Source of the DNA: Clostridioides difficile_A
GTDB lineage: Bacteria > Bacillota > Clostridia > Peptostreptococcales > Peptostreptococcaceae
Assembly (NCBI GenBank): GCA_945909635.1
Contig: OX246690.1
Coordinates: forward strand, 4,030,001 to 4,094,000
Direction of reading: 5' to 3'
Length of the DNA stretch: 64,000 bases
Every line of letters begins with the position of its first letter. Position 1 is the first letter of the stretch. A program made the translations under genes and the position numbers. Positions 53,195 through 63,060 of the stretch are shown piece after piece. The notes under the pieces are model-generated. The model saw only the letters and a program-made list of their open reading frames with translations. It made no database searches and was not told the DNA's origin.

Positions 53195-53935
53195 ATGTCT
53201 ATACAAAAACTTCTTAGTAAAGCTCGCAAGGCTATACAAGACTTTGATATGATACAAGAAAATGATAAAATTGCTGTTGGACTCTCTGGTGGAAAAGATA
53301 GTTTAACACTACTTCATATACTTAAAAGCTATCAGAGATTTTCTCCTCAAAAATTTGAATTGATAGCTATAACTTTAAATACTGGTGGTATTGATAATTC
53401 TCCACTAAATAAATTGTGTCAGGAAATAGATGTACCCTTTTATGAATTTCAAACTGATATAAAGGAAATTGTGTTTGATATAAGACAAGAAAAAAATCCT
53501 TGTGCATTATGTGCTAATTTAAGAAGAGGTGCCTTAAATGATAATGCTAAAAAACTGGGATGTAATAAAGTGGCTCTTGGACATCATAAAGATGATGCAA
53601 TTGAAACATTTTTAATGTCTATGTTTTATGAAGGCAGAGTAAATTGTTTTTCTCCAAAAACATACTTAGATAGACAAGATTTAACTGTCATAAGACCTAT
53701 GATTTACATAGAAGAGTATATGACTAAGAAGATTTCAAAAGATTCTAACTATCCTATTATAACAAATCCATGCCCTGCAAATGGTCATACCAGAAGAGAA
53801 TACATAAAAAATCTTATTGCTGATTTAAATAAAGAGATGCCAGATTTTAAAAGAAATGTATTTGGTGCTTTAAATAATTCAGAAAAACTGTTTGTATGGG
53901 ATAAAGAAAAGATAAAAAATTTAAATAGTAATTAA
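53195..53935 (+). CDS. PP-loop ATPase, TtcA-like tRNA thiolation protein
   Basis: A 246-aa protein with PP-loop motif GLSGGKDSLTLLHIL (about residues 28-42), a cysteine pair in NPCALCANLRRG (candidate Fe-S or active-site cysteines) and LGHHKDDAIETFLMSMFYEGR. This is the pattern of TtcA-type enzymes that thiolate C32 of tRNA, though this group in clostridia is loosely called TilS/TtcA-like. The AAAGGTGG points to ATG 53195; an upstream GTG at 53183 is inside the ribosome site. Single gene with a strong terminator. Confidence 0.87.
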   Translation: MSIQKLLSKARKAIQDFDMIQENDKIAVGLSGGKDSLTLLHILKSYQRFSPQKFELIAITLNTGGIDNSPLNKLCQEIDVPFYEFQTDIKEIVFDIRQEKNPCALCANLRRGALNDNAKKLGCNKVALGHHKDDAIETFLMSMFYEGRVNCFSPKTYLDRQDLTVIRPMIYIEEYMTKKISKDSNYPIITNPCPANGHTRREYIKNLIADLNKEMPDFKRNVFGALNNSEKLFVWDKEKIKNLNSN

Positions 53936-53949
53936 TACTTTTACAAAAA

Positions 53950-54010
53950 AGCAAGATTGTATTAATTATAAATAAACCATAAATAACCTACACAATCTTG
54001 CTATATTTTT
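53950..54010 (+). terminator. Intrinsic terminator after the TtcA-like gene
   Basis: Perfect 11-bp stem AGCAAGATTGT / ACAATCTTGCT, a 31-nt loop and a T7 tail on the plus strand. Confidence 0.85.
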
Positions 54011-54163
54011 TTATCTTATATTGTTTTAATCTATATCTTAATAGTTATTAATAATGTTTCTATTATCTAATATACTAATTATAACTTGAACATTTGTATC
54101 TTACTTAATTCAATCTACTTTTGCAATTTCTACCCATTCTAATAAATAAAATAGTATTTCATA

Positions 54164-55015
54164 TTAAATTAGAATGTTAAATTCTACTATTTCTGGTATA
54201 TTAAAAAATCTAAAGGGTAACTTTGTACTTCCAAGACCTGAACTCACATATAAGTGATTTCCATTTACCTCATAAAATCCTTTAGTATATTTCCTTCCAT
54301 ATGGAGGAGTAACTAAGGCGCCTTTAAAAGGTATTCTTATTTGACCACCATGACTATGCCCAGATAAAACTAAATTCATTGAATCTTTACTAAACATATC
54401 GACTAAATCTGGCTCATGTGCTAATAATAAATTAAAATTATTTTTATCAGTCTTATTCTCTAGATATTTTATATCAGGATTTCCATTTAATATTTCATCA
54501 ACACCTAATATGTTAATATACTTATCATCAGCTAACTTTATCTTTTTATTTTCATTTATCAAAAGATTGAAGTTGGAATTTTTCATAATTTGTCTATAAT
54601 ACCTAGGAAGTTTATACATATAATCATGATTGCCGAATACTGAAAATTTTCCCAACCTAGCATTCATACTTGATAAAATAGCTGTAATTTCATCTATATC
54701 TGGATTTTTATTGGAATAATCAATTAAATCACCAGTAAATACTATTATATCTGGATTCAAAGCATTAACCTTATTAGCCACTTTTTTAAGGTTCTTAGTT
54801 GAGTAAAAACTACCTATCTGAGTATCTGAAATTTGAACTACTTTTATACTTTCGGATTCAGTCTTTACTATATCATTTTTTACTAAATTTCCACTTTCAT
54901 TTATACTATATTTTTTCACGATTAATAGACTCGGTTCTATCGCAACTGAGTATATAAAAATCAGAATAAATATCAGCATAAAAATTTTTAAAAAAGATTT
55001 AACTCTTAAATTCAA
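54164..55015 (-). CDS. Membrane-anchored metallophosphoesterase (YkuE-like)
   Basis: A 283-aa phosphoesterase. One N-terminal hydrophobic helix (about residues 8-27) anchors it, then the five metallophosphatase blocks: QISDTQIG, FTGDLIDYSN, FGNHDYMYKLP, LAHEPD and LSGHSHGGQIR. Homologues act on membrane or wall phospholipid-type substrates; the substrate here is unknown. The start is TTG 55015 with AGGTAG upstream. It follows the epimerase gene by 25 bp. Confidence 0.92.
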   Translation of the reverse strand: MNLRVKSFLKIFMLIFILIFIYSVAIEPSLLIVKKYSINESGNLVKNDIVKTESESIKVVQISDTQIGSFYSTKNLKKVANKVNALNPDIIVFTGDLIDYSNKNPDIDEITAILSSMNARLGKFSVFGNHDYMYKLPRYYRQIMKNSNFNLLINENKKIKLADDKYINILGVDEILNGNPDIKYLENKTDKNNFNLLLAHEPDLVDMFSKDSMNLVLSGHSHGGQIRIPFKGALVTPPYGRKYTKGFYEVNGNHLYVSSGLGSTKLPFRFFNIPEIVEFNILI

Positions 55016-55040
55016 AGCATCTACCTACTTATTTACTTTC

Positions 55041-55979
55041 TTAGACTATTTGCATCACAGATTCAACTTTGTCCATTTTTCTGTCATGCATTTTTGGTTT
55101 ATTAGCTAAAAACCATTTATATGTAGCTGTAAGCCCTTCTTTTAATAATACATTTGGTATATAAAGCCCATGTTCAATAAGCTTATTTATATCCAGATTG
55201 AAGTCTATGTTTCTAAATGGGAAATATGTTCTTTCTCTAAACTCTACTTTTTCCATATCTACATACTTTATAATAGGTTCTTTACCAATAACTTCTCCAC
55301 ATGTATGTATAAGTTCGTCCCAAGAAATTAACTGTGGATTTGTTACATTATATGCCTCTCTTACATGAGGATTTTTCATTATACTTTCTAATACCTTTAC
55401 CAAATCACCAATATATATAAATTGATTACTTACTTGTTTTCCTTTTGGCACTGGTATCTTTTCATTTTTTTCTATTTTTTCGAAGAAATAATATTCTCTA
55501 TATAAATTATTATTTTCCCCATATATATAAGTTGGTCTGATAATTATATATGGTATAGAGCTACTTATAACAAAATCCTCTGCTTCTTTTTTATTTAGGC
55601 CATATTTTCCCCAGTTTTCATTTTCGCCCTTCTCATTTTCTTCTTTAACATTTCTCCCACTATCTTTGTATACTGCTCCTGCTGACAACACTATATATTT
55701 CTTTAGGCTATCTGGGTTTACAAAATCAATAAGATTACTTACATCGTCTTTTGTGTATGCTGTCATATCATATATGTAATCATACTTTCTTCCTCTGATA
55801 ATGTTTTCCATGTCTTTGCGAACTTTTCTATCACAAATTAGATGTTCTTTAAAACCTGTATAATCTATTTCCTTTTTACCATTTGTAAGTATATCAATTT
55901 GATACCCACATTTAATTAAACGCTTAGCAAGTGCAGAACCTATGAAGTCGCTTCCACCCATAATTAAAATAGATTTCAT
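55041..55979 (-). CDS. NAD-dependent epimerase/dehydratase family protein
   Basis: A 312-aa extended short-chain dehydrogenase-like protein. The Rossmann NAD-binding motif near the N-terminus is GGSDFIGSALAKRLI, and the YxxxK-type pair appears in WGKYGLNKKEAED. C-terminal parts resemble nucleotide-sugar epimerases and reductases related to RNA-binding CSP41-type proteins. ATG has GAGGAGG. Followed closely by the metallophosphoesterase gene. Substrate unknown. Confidence 0.88.
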   Translation of the reverse strand: MKSILIMGGSDFIGSALAKRLIKCGYQIDILTNGKKEIDYTGFKEHLICDRKVRKDMENIIRGRKYDYIYDMTAYTKDDVSNLIDFVNPDSLKKYIVLSAGAVYKDSGRNVKEENEKGENENWGKYGLNKKEAEDFVISSSIPYIIIRPTYIYGENNNLYREYYFFEKIEKNEKIPVPKGKQVSNQFIYIGDLVKVLESIMKNPHVREAYNVTNPQLISWDELIHTCGEVIGKEPIIKYVDMEKVEFRERTYFPFRNIDFNLDINKLIEHGLYIPNVLLKEGLTATYKWFLANKPKMHDRKMDKVESVMQIV

Positions 55980-56081
55980 TTCAAGTGCATCCTCCTCTTT
56001 TTTAAATGACTTCCTTAATTATAATATCATATTTTTAAATATGCTACAGTATTTTGTATTATTTTTGTTTATAAAAGATAT

Positions 56082-56732
56082 TTATAGCAAAATATCTTTT
56101 ATAGAATCTACACTTTCGACAATATAAGTAGGTTCACTTTCACTAATCTCTTCAAATGAACCATATCCATACAACACTCCAATAGAATCTACTCCTATTT
56201 TCTTAGCACCAATTATGTCATACTTTCTATCTCCAACCATAATAACTTTATCTTTATCTTTCACATTACACAAATCTAGTACATATTGTATAACTTCATT
56301 TTTATTTACCCTCGTACCATCAAGATTACTACCTACTATATACTTAAAATATCTATCTATATCAAAGTATTTAAGTATAGTTTCTGCAAAAACTGTTGGC
56401 TTAGAAGTAGCTAATAATAATATTTTATCATTTGTATAGAGCATTTCTAATATCTCTTTTATATTCTTATAAATTTTATTTTCAAATATCCCTTTATCTG
56501 AAAAATATTCTCTATACTTCTCAACAGCTCTTTTAGCTTTTTCATCATCAAATTTATAGTATTCTTTAAAAGTATCATGTAATGGTGGTCCTATAAATTG
56601 TTCTAAGTTATCTAAATCTTCTTTTATACCAAAACTATCTAATGAATATTGAATAGACTTTGTTATTCCTTCTTTAGGGTCTGTAAGCGTTCCATCCAAA
56701 TCAAACAACACTATTTCATAGTTTTTCTTCAT
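56082..56732 (-). CDS. HAD-family hydrolase, phosphoglycolate phosphatase-like
   Basis: A 216-aa HAD phosphatase. Motif I FDLDGTLTDPKEGI with both catalytic aspartates, motif II in LLATSKPTVF, and motif IV GDRKYDIIGAKKIGVDSIGVLYGYG. A cap domain lies between (about 15-80). This is the Gph/PgmB-like branch; substrate could be phosphoglycolate or another small phosphate ester. GGAGG just before ATG 56732 rules out the in-frame ATG at 56747, which itself contains the ribosome site. Confidence 0.92.
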   Translation of the reverse strand: MKKNYEIVLFDLDGTLTDPKEGITKSIQYSLDSFGIKEDLDNLEQFIGPPLHDTFKEYYKFDDEKAKRAVEKYREYFSDKGIFENKIYKNIKEILEMLYTNDKILLLATSKPTVFAETILKYFDIDRYFKYIVGSNLDGTRVNKNEVIQYVLDLCNVKDKDKVIMVGDRKYDIIGAKKIGVDSIGVLYGYGSFEEISESEPTYIVESVDSIKDILL

Positions 56733-56879
56733 ATTTAAATCCTCCATATTTATAAAAAGTAATATCTCCTATTTTATATTTATCTATTTTAAAAAGCTAT
56801 AGTAATAGAAGTTTCTATACTATAGCTTAAGTAATAATTGAATCTTATATGTTTGGTGTTAAAATAAATCTAAATCATT

Positions 56880-57068
56880 CTATTTAACTGTTATAGCTGA
56901 AACTGGACATCCTTCTTCTGCTTCTTTACATAAATCTTGTAAATCTGCTGGTATTTCCCCTTCAATTGCAACTGAATGTCCTTCATCACTCATACTAAAA
57001 ACGTCTGGACATGTTCCTATACATGCTCCACAAGCTACACATACATCCTTATCAACAAATGCTTTCAT
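56880..57068 (-). CDS. Ferredoxin, single [4Fe-4S] type
   Basis: A 62-aa electron carrier. The cluster motif is CVACGACIGTCPDVF near the N-terminus, with the fourth ligand in EEGCPVSAITVK at the C-terminus; the protein is acidic. This is the short one-cluster ferredoxin class. GGGGAGG precedes the ATG. It is monocistronic. Redox partners are not apparent from neighbours. Confidence 0.94.
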   Translation of the reverse strand: MKAFVDKDVCVACGACIGTCPDVFSMSDEGHSVAIEGEIPADLQDLCKEAEEGCPVSAITVK

Positions 57069-57174
57069 ACTAAAATACCTCCCCTAAAATTATCTTTTTT
57101 TAATTATTGTTTCCTTAGATATTTATCCAATATATGCCAATTTAAACATATATTTATTATTTTATCACGATTGC

Positions 57175-58359
57175 TTAATTTATTATAGTATATTCATATC
57201 CATGTCTATAAACTTCGCTACTTTTCATCCATGATTTTACAGTATATTGTAAACTTAATTTTCTATTTAAAACTAATTCATTATCATTGTAGTCTTTTAT
57301 AATATCGTTACTCTTCTCCATTGTAAATATAGTAAAATCACCTTCTCCACCAACCTTTATTCCGCCCTTATTTGAATGTAAATCGAAAATTTTTGTTGGA
57401 TATTCAGTTACTTTTTCTATACATTTTTCTAAAGATATTCCAAGTTCCATAATTTTATTTATAACAGTTAAAAGAGAATAATTTATGTCTTTCATATTTT
57501 TTATATGCATATCTGTGCTTATTAAATCTGGTTCTAATCCTTGATTTATTGCTTTTTTAAAAACTTTAAAATCAAACTGGTCTAATCCATAACACACATC
57601 AAATAATACTCCTCTATTCTTTGCATTTATTACTGATTCTCTTAGCATGCCAAATTCATTAAATATTCCATTTGCACTGTTTCCATATACAGGTGTAACT
57701 ACATCTCCTTTACCCAAAATATTCATTACTTCATCTATATATGATGGATGCTCACCTATATATACCACTAATGGTAAATTTAATTTCTTAGCAACTTGTT
57801 TTGATTTTTTAACTATATCTATACCATTTTCATTAGATTGAAATTTGCTTGCTTTTACCTTTATACCTTTTATTTTGTCCATATTTTTTTCCACAACAGA
57901 CTCGACATCATCAAAATTTATAACATCTAAAGATGTCGACTCATTCAGTATATTTAATCCTTCATTTGTTACATTTAAAAATGAATATACTTCAGTTTTA
58001 CACTCATCCATATATTTTTTCTTAAAATCATAGTAATTTAAAGGGCCAGCTGTACCCGCATCAAATATAACTGTTGAACCTTTTTCAATTCCAATTGAAT
58101 CAGAGTCCATACCTGTAGGTAATTTTCTCTTATAACAATGGGTGTGAACATCTATAAATCCTGGAGAAATATACATATTATCAGCATTTATTATCTCAAA
58201 CTCTTTGTTTGTAAGTAATCTTTCTTTTCTTATTTTTTCTTTGAGATTCAATCCAATATCATATATTTTCCCATGCAAAACCAGGATATCTTTTTTTTCA
58301 AACTTGATACCATCCTTTGGAGATATTATTGTCCCATTTCTTATAAGTAAATTTTTCAT
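57175..58359 (-). CDS. Amidohydrolase/deacetylase-family metallohydrolase
   Basis: A 394-aa TIM-barrel amidohydrolase, dihydroorotase-like branch. The metal motif HxH is in SPGFIDVHTHCYK, the later histidine in VYIGEHPSYIDEV, and the catalytic aspartate region in LISTDMHIKNM; the C-terminal KGGIKVGGEGDFTIF is the returning beta sandwich. Members include imidazolonepropionase-, hydantoinase- and D-aminoacylase-like enzymes; substrate unknown. ATG has TTAGGATGTGG upstream. Single gene. Confidence 0.87.
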   Translation of the reverse strand: MKNLLIRNGTIISPKDGIKFEKKDILVLHGKIYDIGLNLKEKIRKERLLTNKEFEIINADNMYISPGFIDVHTHCYKRKLPTGMDSDSIGIEKGSTVIFDAGTAGPLNYYDFKKKYMDECKTEVYSFLNVTNEGLNILNESTSLDVINFDDVESVVEKNMDKIKGIKVKASKFQSNENGIDIVKKSKQVAKKLNLPLVVYIGEHPSYIDEVMNILGKGDVVTPVYGNSANGIFNEFGMLRESVINAKNRGVLFDVCYGLDQFDFKVFKKAINQGLEPDLISTDMHIKNMKDINYSLLTVINKIMELGISLEKCIEKVTEYPTKIFDLHSNKGGIKVGGEGDFTIFTMEKSNDIIKDYNDNELVLNRKLSLQYTVKSWMKSSEVYRHGYEYTIIN

Positions 58360-58416
58360 CTATTCCACATCCTAATTACAGTATAATTTCTCTAATAGTT
58401 TTTCTTACATAAAGAA

Positions 58417-58450
58417 AATAAGTCTAAAATAAAAATATTTTAGACTTATT
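58417..58450 (-). terminator. Intrinsic terminator after the SufBD gene
   Basis: Perfect 15-bp stem AATAAGTCTAAAATA with its complement, a 4-nt A-rich loop, and TTTTC on the minus strand. Confidence 0.85.
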
Positions 58451-58499
58451 CATTATATTATACTATACTCATTATATTAAATTAAATAAAAACTTCAAT

Positions 58500-59417
58500 T
58501 TACTTTAAGAAGCAATTAAGTATTTGTTGCTCAGCCTCTTCTTCAGTAAGACCCAATGTCATCATCTTTAGTATTTGGTCTCCTGCAATCTTTCCAATTG
58601 CTGCCTCATGCACTAAGAGAGCATCTGGATGATTTGCTGCAATCTCAGGTATAGCACTAATTTGAGAATTTCCCATGATTATTGAATCACATTGAACATG
58701 TGCAGAACAAAGAGAATCCCCAATAACGCAAGGATTAAACTTTTGCTTAGAATTATCTTGCCCAACTGTACGAGAAATTACTTGAGCAGACGAATTTTCT
58801 CCCTCTAAAACAACCTTCATATTAGATTCTGCAACTTGATTTCCATGAGTTAATAATTTCTCAAATACAACTATTTTAGCCCCTTTACCTAGGTTTGCAT
58901 CCATTTCCCTTTTAGTTGAATCTACACCCTTAATTTGAATTGTTTCCATCTCACAATATGAATCTTCATCCATATTAACAATAGTAACTGGATTTAAGAT
59001 TTTCTTTCCTTCTCCGTCACCTTCACCATAATGTTTTTCTACATATTTTAAGCGAGCTCCTTTACGTAAGAAAAATCTATGTATTCCATTATGTTCACTA
59101 TCATCACAACCATAGTTATGTATTCCACATCCAGCAATTATAACAACATCTGCATTTTCTCCAATTTCAAAATCATTATAAACCATATCCTGCACACCAG
59201 CTTCTGTTACTATTACTGGTATATGGACATTTTCGCCTTTTGTGTTTGGTTTTACTATAATATCAATTCCAGGTTTATCATTTTTAGGAACTATAGTTAC
59301 ATTTTCAGTTGAATGTCTTTCTATTCCTTGCCCATTTTTACGTATATTGTATGCTCCTAATGGAGTTCCACGAAGTTCAGCAACTTTTTCTAAAAGATTT
59401 AAATCTGTTTTGTTCAT
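58500..59417 (-). CDS. SufB/SufD-family Fe-S cluster assembly protein (short, single)
   Basis: A 305-aa beta-helix protein of the SufBD family, much shorter than classical SufB (about 470 aa). Typical parts are VIVTEAGVQDMVYNDFEIGENADVVIIAGCGIHNYG and RVQFNPCVIGDSLCSAHVQCDSIIMG-type C-terminal repeats ending HEAAIGKIAGDQILKMMTLGLTEEEAEQQI. It is cotranscribed with sufC only; there is no SufD, SufS or SufU nearby. The pair resembles the minimal SmsCB system described for anaerobes. AAGGAAGG precedes ATG. Confidence 0.88.
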   Translation of the reverse strand: MNKTDLNLLEKVAELRGTPLGAYNIRKNGQGIERHSTENVTIVPKNDKPGIDIIVKPNTKGENVHIPVIVTEAGVQDMVYNDFEIGENADVVIIAGCGIHNYGCDDSEHNGIHRFFLRKGARLKYVEKHYGEGDGEGKKILNPVTIVNMDEDSYCEMETIQIKGVDSTKREMDANLGKGAKIVVFEKLLTHGNQVAESNMKVVLEGENSSAQVISRTVGQDNSKQKFNPCVIGDSLCSAHVQCDSIIMGNSQISAIPEIAANHPDALLVHEAAIGKIAGDQILKMMTLGLTEEEAEQQILNCFLK

Positions 59418-59438
59418 TTAATTTGCCTTCCTTTCTAA

Positions 59439-60167
59439 TTAATTCATATCTTTCATTAATTCACAACTTGAATTAACTTGGCACATGATTTCAGGTAATA
59501 TAGCATCTTTTGTTCCATGGCTTTTTACTGAACCATCTTGTAAAACAATTATTTCATCAGCTAACTCTAATATTCTTTCTTGATGAGAAATTATAATTAT
59601 AGTTTGGTCAGACTCCTCATGTATTTTCTTAAAACTTTCATTAAGCTTTCCAAAACTCCAAAGGTCTATCCCTGCCTCAGGTTCATCAAATATAGAAACC
59701 TTTAAATCTCTGGCAAAAAGAGTTGCTATCTCTATTCTTTTCATTTCTCCTCCAGAAAGCGAGTTATCAACTTCACGATTTAAATAGTCTTTTGAACACA
59801 ATCCAACATCTGTAAGATATTGGCAACATACATCTGTAGACAATGGTTTTCCATGAGCAAGTGTAAGTAGATTTTCAACAGTCATGCCTTTTATTCTTGG
59901 TGGCTGTTGAAATGCATATCCTATCCCCCTCTTTGCTCTTTCTGTAATACTAAGATTTGTTATATCTTCTCCATCTAAAATTATCTGACCACTAGTGGCT
60001 TTTTCAATCCCCATTATTAGCTTAGCAATTGTGGATTTTCCTCCACCATTTGGTCCTGTGATAACAATAAGTTTTCCTCTCTCAAACGAAAGGCTAACAT
60101 CATTTATTATTCCTAGTTCCTCATTGTTAGACTCAACATTAAAGGAAAGATTTTTTATTTCAAGCAT
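59439..60167 (-). CDS. sufC: SufC-type ATPase for Fe-S cluster assembly
   Basis: A 242-aa ABC-type ATPase. Walker A GPNGGGKSTIAKLI, signature LSGGEMKRIEIATL, Walker B VSIFDEPEAGIDLW and H-loop IIIISHQERILEL; the EPEAGID form is typical of SufC rather than transporters. It powers SufBD conformational change during cluster assembly. GAGGGG precedes ATG 60167. First gene of the two-gene unit. Confidence 0.93.
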   Translation of the reverse strand: MLEIKNLSFNVESNNEELGIINDVSLSFERGKLIVITGPNGGGKSTIAKLIMGIEKATSGQIILDGEDITNLSITERAKRGIGYAFQQPPRIKGMTVENLLTLAHGKPLSTDVCCQYLTDVGLCSKDYLNREVDNSLSGGEMKRIEIATLFARDLKVSIFDEPEAGIDLWSFGKLNESFKKIHEESDQTIIIISHQERILELADEIIVLQDGSVKSHGTKDAILPEIMCQVNSSCELMKDMN

Positions 60168-60298
60168 AATACCCCTCTTTTCTGTAAAATATTACATTGA
60201 TATCCATTCTTTTATTATATCAGTAATTTTTATATACCAGCAACTCCAAAGAGACAAAATATGTATTAAATAATAAAACAATCTTATAAAAAATAAAA

Positions 60299-60325
60299 AA
60301 GATGAGTCTTATACTAACTCATCTT
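60299..60325 (-). terminator. Intrinsic terminator after the 66-aa gene
   Basis: Perfect 9-bp stem AAGATGAGT / ACTCATCTT, 9-nt loop, T-rich tail on the minus strand. Confidence 0.88.
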
Positions 60326-60362
60326 AAAAAATTCTTATTATAAACTTATATGTATTTAAAAT

Positions 60363-60563
60363 TTAACCTTCTATATACTCTAGTATTATTTTTTGATTAT
60401 CTTTTAACATAATCTCTTCTTTTTTAGATTCTATTCCATTCTTTTTTATCTTTACCTCAGCTATAAAAGCATCATTGCCTTCAACCATTTCTAATAGCTC
60501 ATAAGCTTTTTTACGTCCTATTTTAGTTGCTATATCTTTTAATACTGCCATTTTCTTAAACAT
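60363..60563 (-). CDS. Small basic protein of unknown function (66 aa)
   Basis: A 66-aa protein starting MFKKMAVLKDIATKIGRKKAYELLEMVEG and ending in a charged KKNGIESKKEEIMLKDNQKI stretch. GAGGTGAT seven bases before ATG 60563 decides that start. It has its own terminator. I recognise no family; soluble and likely helical at the N-terminus. Confidence 0.65.
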   Translation of the reverse strand: MFKKMAVLKDIATKIGRKKAYELLEMVEGNDAFIAEVKIKKNGIESKKEEIMLKDNQKIILEYIEG

Positions 60564-60686
60564 TTTATCACCTCTACTCAAAATTTACAATTGATTTTAA
60601 TTGTATAATCCTAGTCTTAGACTAAATTATAATAATTATTGTCTCTAATTATATCAGATATTGAGTAAATTTAATACTTTGTAAAA

Positions 60687-61067
60687 TCATTTATCTTCTC
60701 TAACCAAATAATCATTTCCATCTTGGTCTTTAAAGGAAAACATCCTTCCATAAGGCATTTCCATTAATTCGCCAACTTCAACTTTATTATTAGCCATTTG
60801 TTCATAAGTTCCATTAATATCTCTTGTACTCAAAATTATTGATGGATGAGATACCTCTATCTCTTTATTTTGCTTCATCATTAGATTTTTATCGTACAGT
60901 ACAAATGTTGTAAATTCATTTTTACTTGGTGCTATTTCTACCCATTTCATATTTGGGCCCATTTCCTTTTCATAAATTACTACAAAGTTTAATTTCTCTG
61001 TCCAAAAAAGTTTTGCATCCTCTTGATTGTTTACATATAGACTTATCTTTCCTATTTTATTTATCAT
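60687..61067 (-). CDS. VOC (glyoxalase/bleomycin-resistance) superfamily protein
   Basis: A 126-aa two-module beta-alpha-beta protein of the VOC fold: INKIGKISLYVNNQEDAKLFWTEKLNFVVIYE at the start and PYGRMFSFKDQDGNDYLVRE at the end are characteristic. No clear full set of metal ligands can be named. AGGTGGG points to ATG 61067 rather than the GTG-side upstream start. It is monocistronic. Function unknown. Confidence 0.88.
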   Translation of the reverse strand: MINKIGKISLYVNNQEDAKLFWTEKLNFVVIYEKEMGPNMKWVEIAPSKNEFTTFVLYDKNLMMKQNKEIEVSHPSIILSTRDINGTYEQMANNKVEVGELMEMPYGRMFSFKDQDGNDYLVREDK

Positions 61068-61290
61068 AACAATACCCACCTTTATTATTAAATAAATATC
61101 TAATATTTTTTATATTTAATAATATACCCATATATATTATTTTCTATAGATATATATATCTAATATTTATCCAATATTATATAATCCTAAACTATAATGT
61201 AATTTATATATTCAATATTATTATAGACTTTATTCATATGATTTAATCATTCTATATCCTACTTATAATTATGAAAATATATACGCTAAA

Positions 61291-61328
61291 AATCACCTCC
61301 AGATAGAGTTTTCTATCCAAAAGTGATT
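61291..61328 (-). terminator. Intrinsic terminator after the MATE gene
   Basis: Sixteen-bp stem with several G·U pairs: AATCACTTTTGGATAG against CTATCTGGAGGTGATT, then TTTTAGCG on the minus strand. Confidence 0.8.
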
Positions 61329-61337
61329 ATATATGTC

Positions 61338-62696
61338 CTATGCAAGTTTGTGTTTTAGCCACTTTGTTCCTCTTAATCTTAAACAATATAAAGTTCCTCT
61401 GACAAGCCAATCTGTGTACATACCTATCCAAATTCCAAGTACACCAAATTTTAATACAACCCCCAACACATAACCTGTAAAAATTCTAAAAATCCACATA
61501 CCTATTATAGCTGTCATCATTGTATATCTTGTATCGCCTGCCCCTTTTAATCCTGCTGACAATACAAAGGATATAGGCCATATTACCATGGCTAGACAAT
61601 CACTTCGAATCAGTTGTGTTGATACATCAATTACACTAGTGTTTTGAGTATACATACTTGAAATCCAAGGAGCAATTGGTATAAATATAGCCCCTACTGC
61701 AAATAAACAAACTGTTGCAAATTTAGTTAAGTATAGGAGAGTACTTTTAGCTCCTTTAATATCTCCACGTCCTATATACTGACCTACCAATGTTGTTGCA
61801 GATAATGCTAAAGCATTCCCAATTACATTTATGATAGATGCAATTGACATTCCTATTGCATTGGATGCAATTGCTGAGGTCCCCATAGTAACTATAAATA
61901 CCTGAACAATTAATTTTCCTGCATTAAAAAGTAGTTGTTCAACACCAGCTGGTATTCCTATATTAAATATAGATTTTTGAGTTTCAACATCAATCTTAAT
62001 TGGAAATATTTTACCTATAGATATAAATTCATTTCCTTTGAATAAAGCTCTTACAATAACTATACATCCAATTATTCTGGCTATAGCAATAGACATAGCT
62101 GCACCTGTTATCCCATAAGATGGTATTTGTAGATTTATACCTAAAGAATTTAAATCAATACCATATATAAGTATATATCCCAATGTCACATTTATTATAT
62201 TCATAAACATAGTTACATACATGGGTTTCTTTACATCTCCACAACCCCTTAGAATACCATTTGCTATTTGCTGTGTCGCAATAAATGGATATGTGAATAA
62301 TGTAAACTCTATGTATAATTTTGCATTTGATTTTACCAATTCTTCTGCTGAACCATAAAATAAGTTAATTACACCAATCCTAAAAACCCACATTAAGATT
62401 GTTATTGTAAATGATAGTATTACTCCTGATACTAGAGCTTGCTTGATAGTTTCGTTCACATTTTCACTATCTCTTTTGCCTATTTGTTGAGCTACAACAA
62501 CAGTGGCTCCTACAGATAATGCAGCAAATACAGATATGAATATATTGTTTATTGAATCAACCATTCCAACTGCAGATACAGCTTCTTCCCCAATATGACC
62601 TGCCATCATTGTATTAAATACCCCTAGAAGCATGACAAATGTCTGCTCTATCATTATAGGAATTGCTAATTTTATAACATTTTTCCTTATAAACAT
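61338..62696 (-). CDS. MATE-family efflux transporter
   Basis: A 452-aa antiporter with 12 predicted helices in two six-helix halves. The start FIRKNVIKLAIPIMIEQTFVMLLGVFNTMMAGHIGEEAVSAVGM and the pseudo-repeat NIGIPAGVEQLLFNAGKLIVQVFIVTMG, plus ATTLVGQYIGRGDIKGA, are MATE landmarks. It exports cationic drugs or metabolites using Na+ or H+. GAGGAAGAG precedes ATG. Single gene. Confidence 0.94.
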   Translation of the reverse strand: MFIRKNVIKLAIPIMIEQTFVMLLGVFNTMMAGHIGEEAVSAVGMVDSINNIFISVFAALSVGATVVVAQQIGKRDSENVNETIKQALVSGVILSFTITILMWVFRIGVINLFYGSAEELVKSNAKLYIEFTLFTYPFIATQQIANGILRGCGDVKKPMYVTMFMNIINVTLGYILIYGIDLNSLGINLQIPSYGITGAAMSIAIARIIGCIVIVRALFKGNEFISIGKIFPIKIDVETQKSIFNIGIPAGVEQLLFNAGKLIVQVFIVTMGTSAIASNAIGMSIASIINVIGNALALSATTLVGQYIGRGDIKGAKSTLLYLTKFATVCLFAVGAIFIPIAPWISSMYTQNTSVIDVSTQLIRSDCLAMVIWPISFVLSAGLKGAGDTRYTMMTAIIGMWIFRIFTGYVLGVVLKFGVLGIWIGMYTDWLVRGTLYCLRLRGTKWLKHKLA

Positions 62697-63060
62697 CTCT
62701 CTTCCTCTTTTCCCTCTTTATATAAATTTAATTTTTAGTTAGTTTAGCAAATTGTTAGTTAATCTTTTAAAGTTTAAATTTATATTCCCAACTCATAATA
62801 TACTGTATTCAAATAATATTATTCTTGTTTAATATCATTTTAACACAGTACATCTTTATAATTATTTTATGTTTATTATTTTTTATGGATACTATAATTT
62901 AAATATTTGTATATTTAAATTAACCACTTAGCACCCACCAGAATTTATTGATTACTACATATTACAGGAAATTAAAATATAAAATCTTACAACATAAATG
63001 TAACAAAATTGCATCAATTTAAATATTGTATTTTATAGACTATTTTTAGGATGTGATACT
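62697..63060. other. Divergent intergenic region with no named feature
   Basis: Very AT-rich stretch between the MATE gene and the orphan gene at 63061. I see no tRNA, riboswitch, repeat or small gene. Promoters for both sides must lie here but none stands out. Confidence 0.4.
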
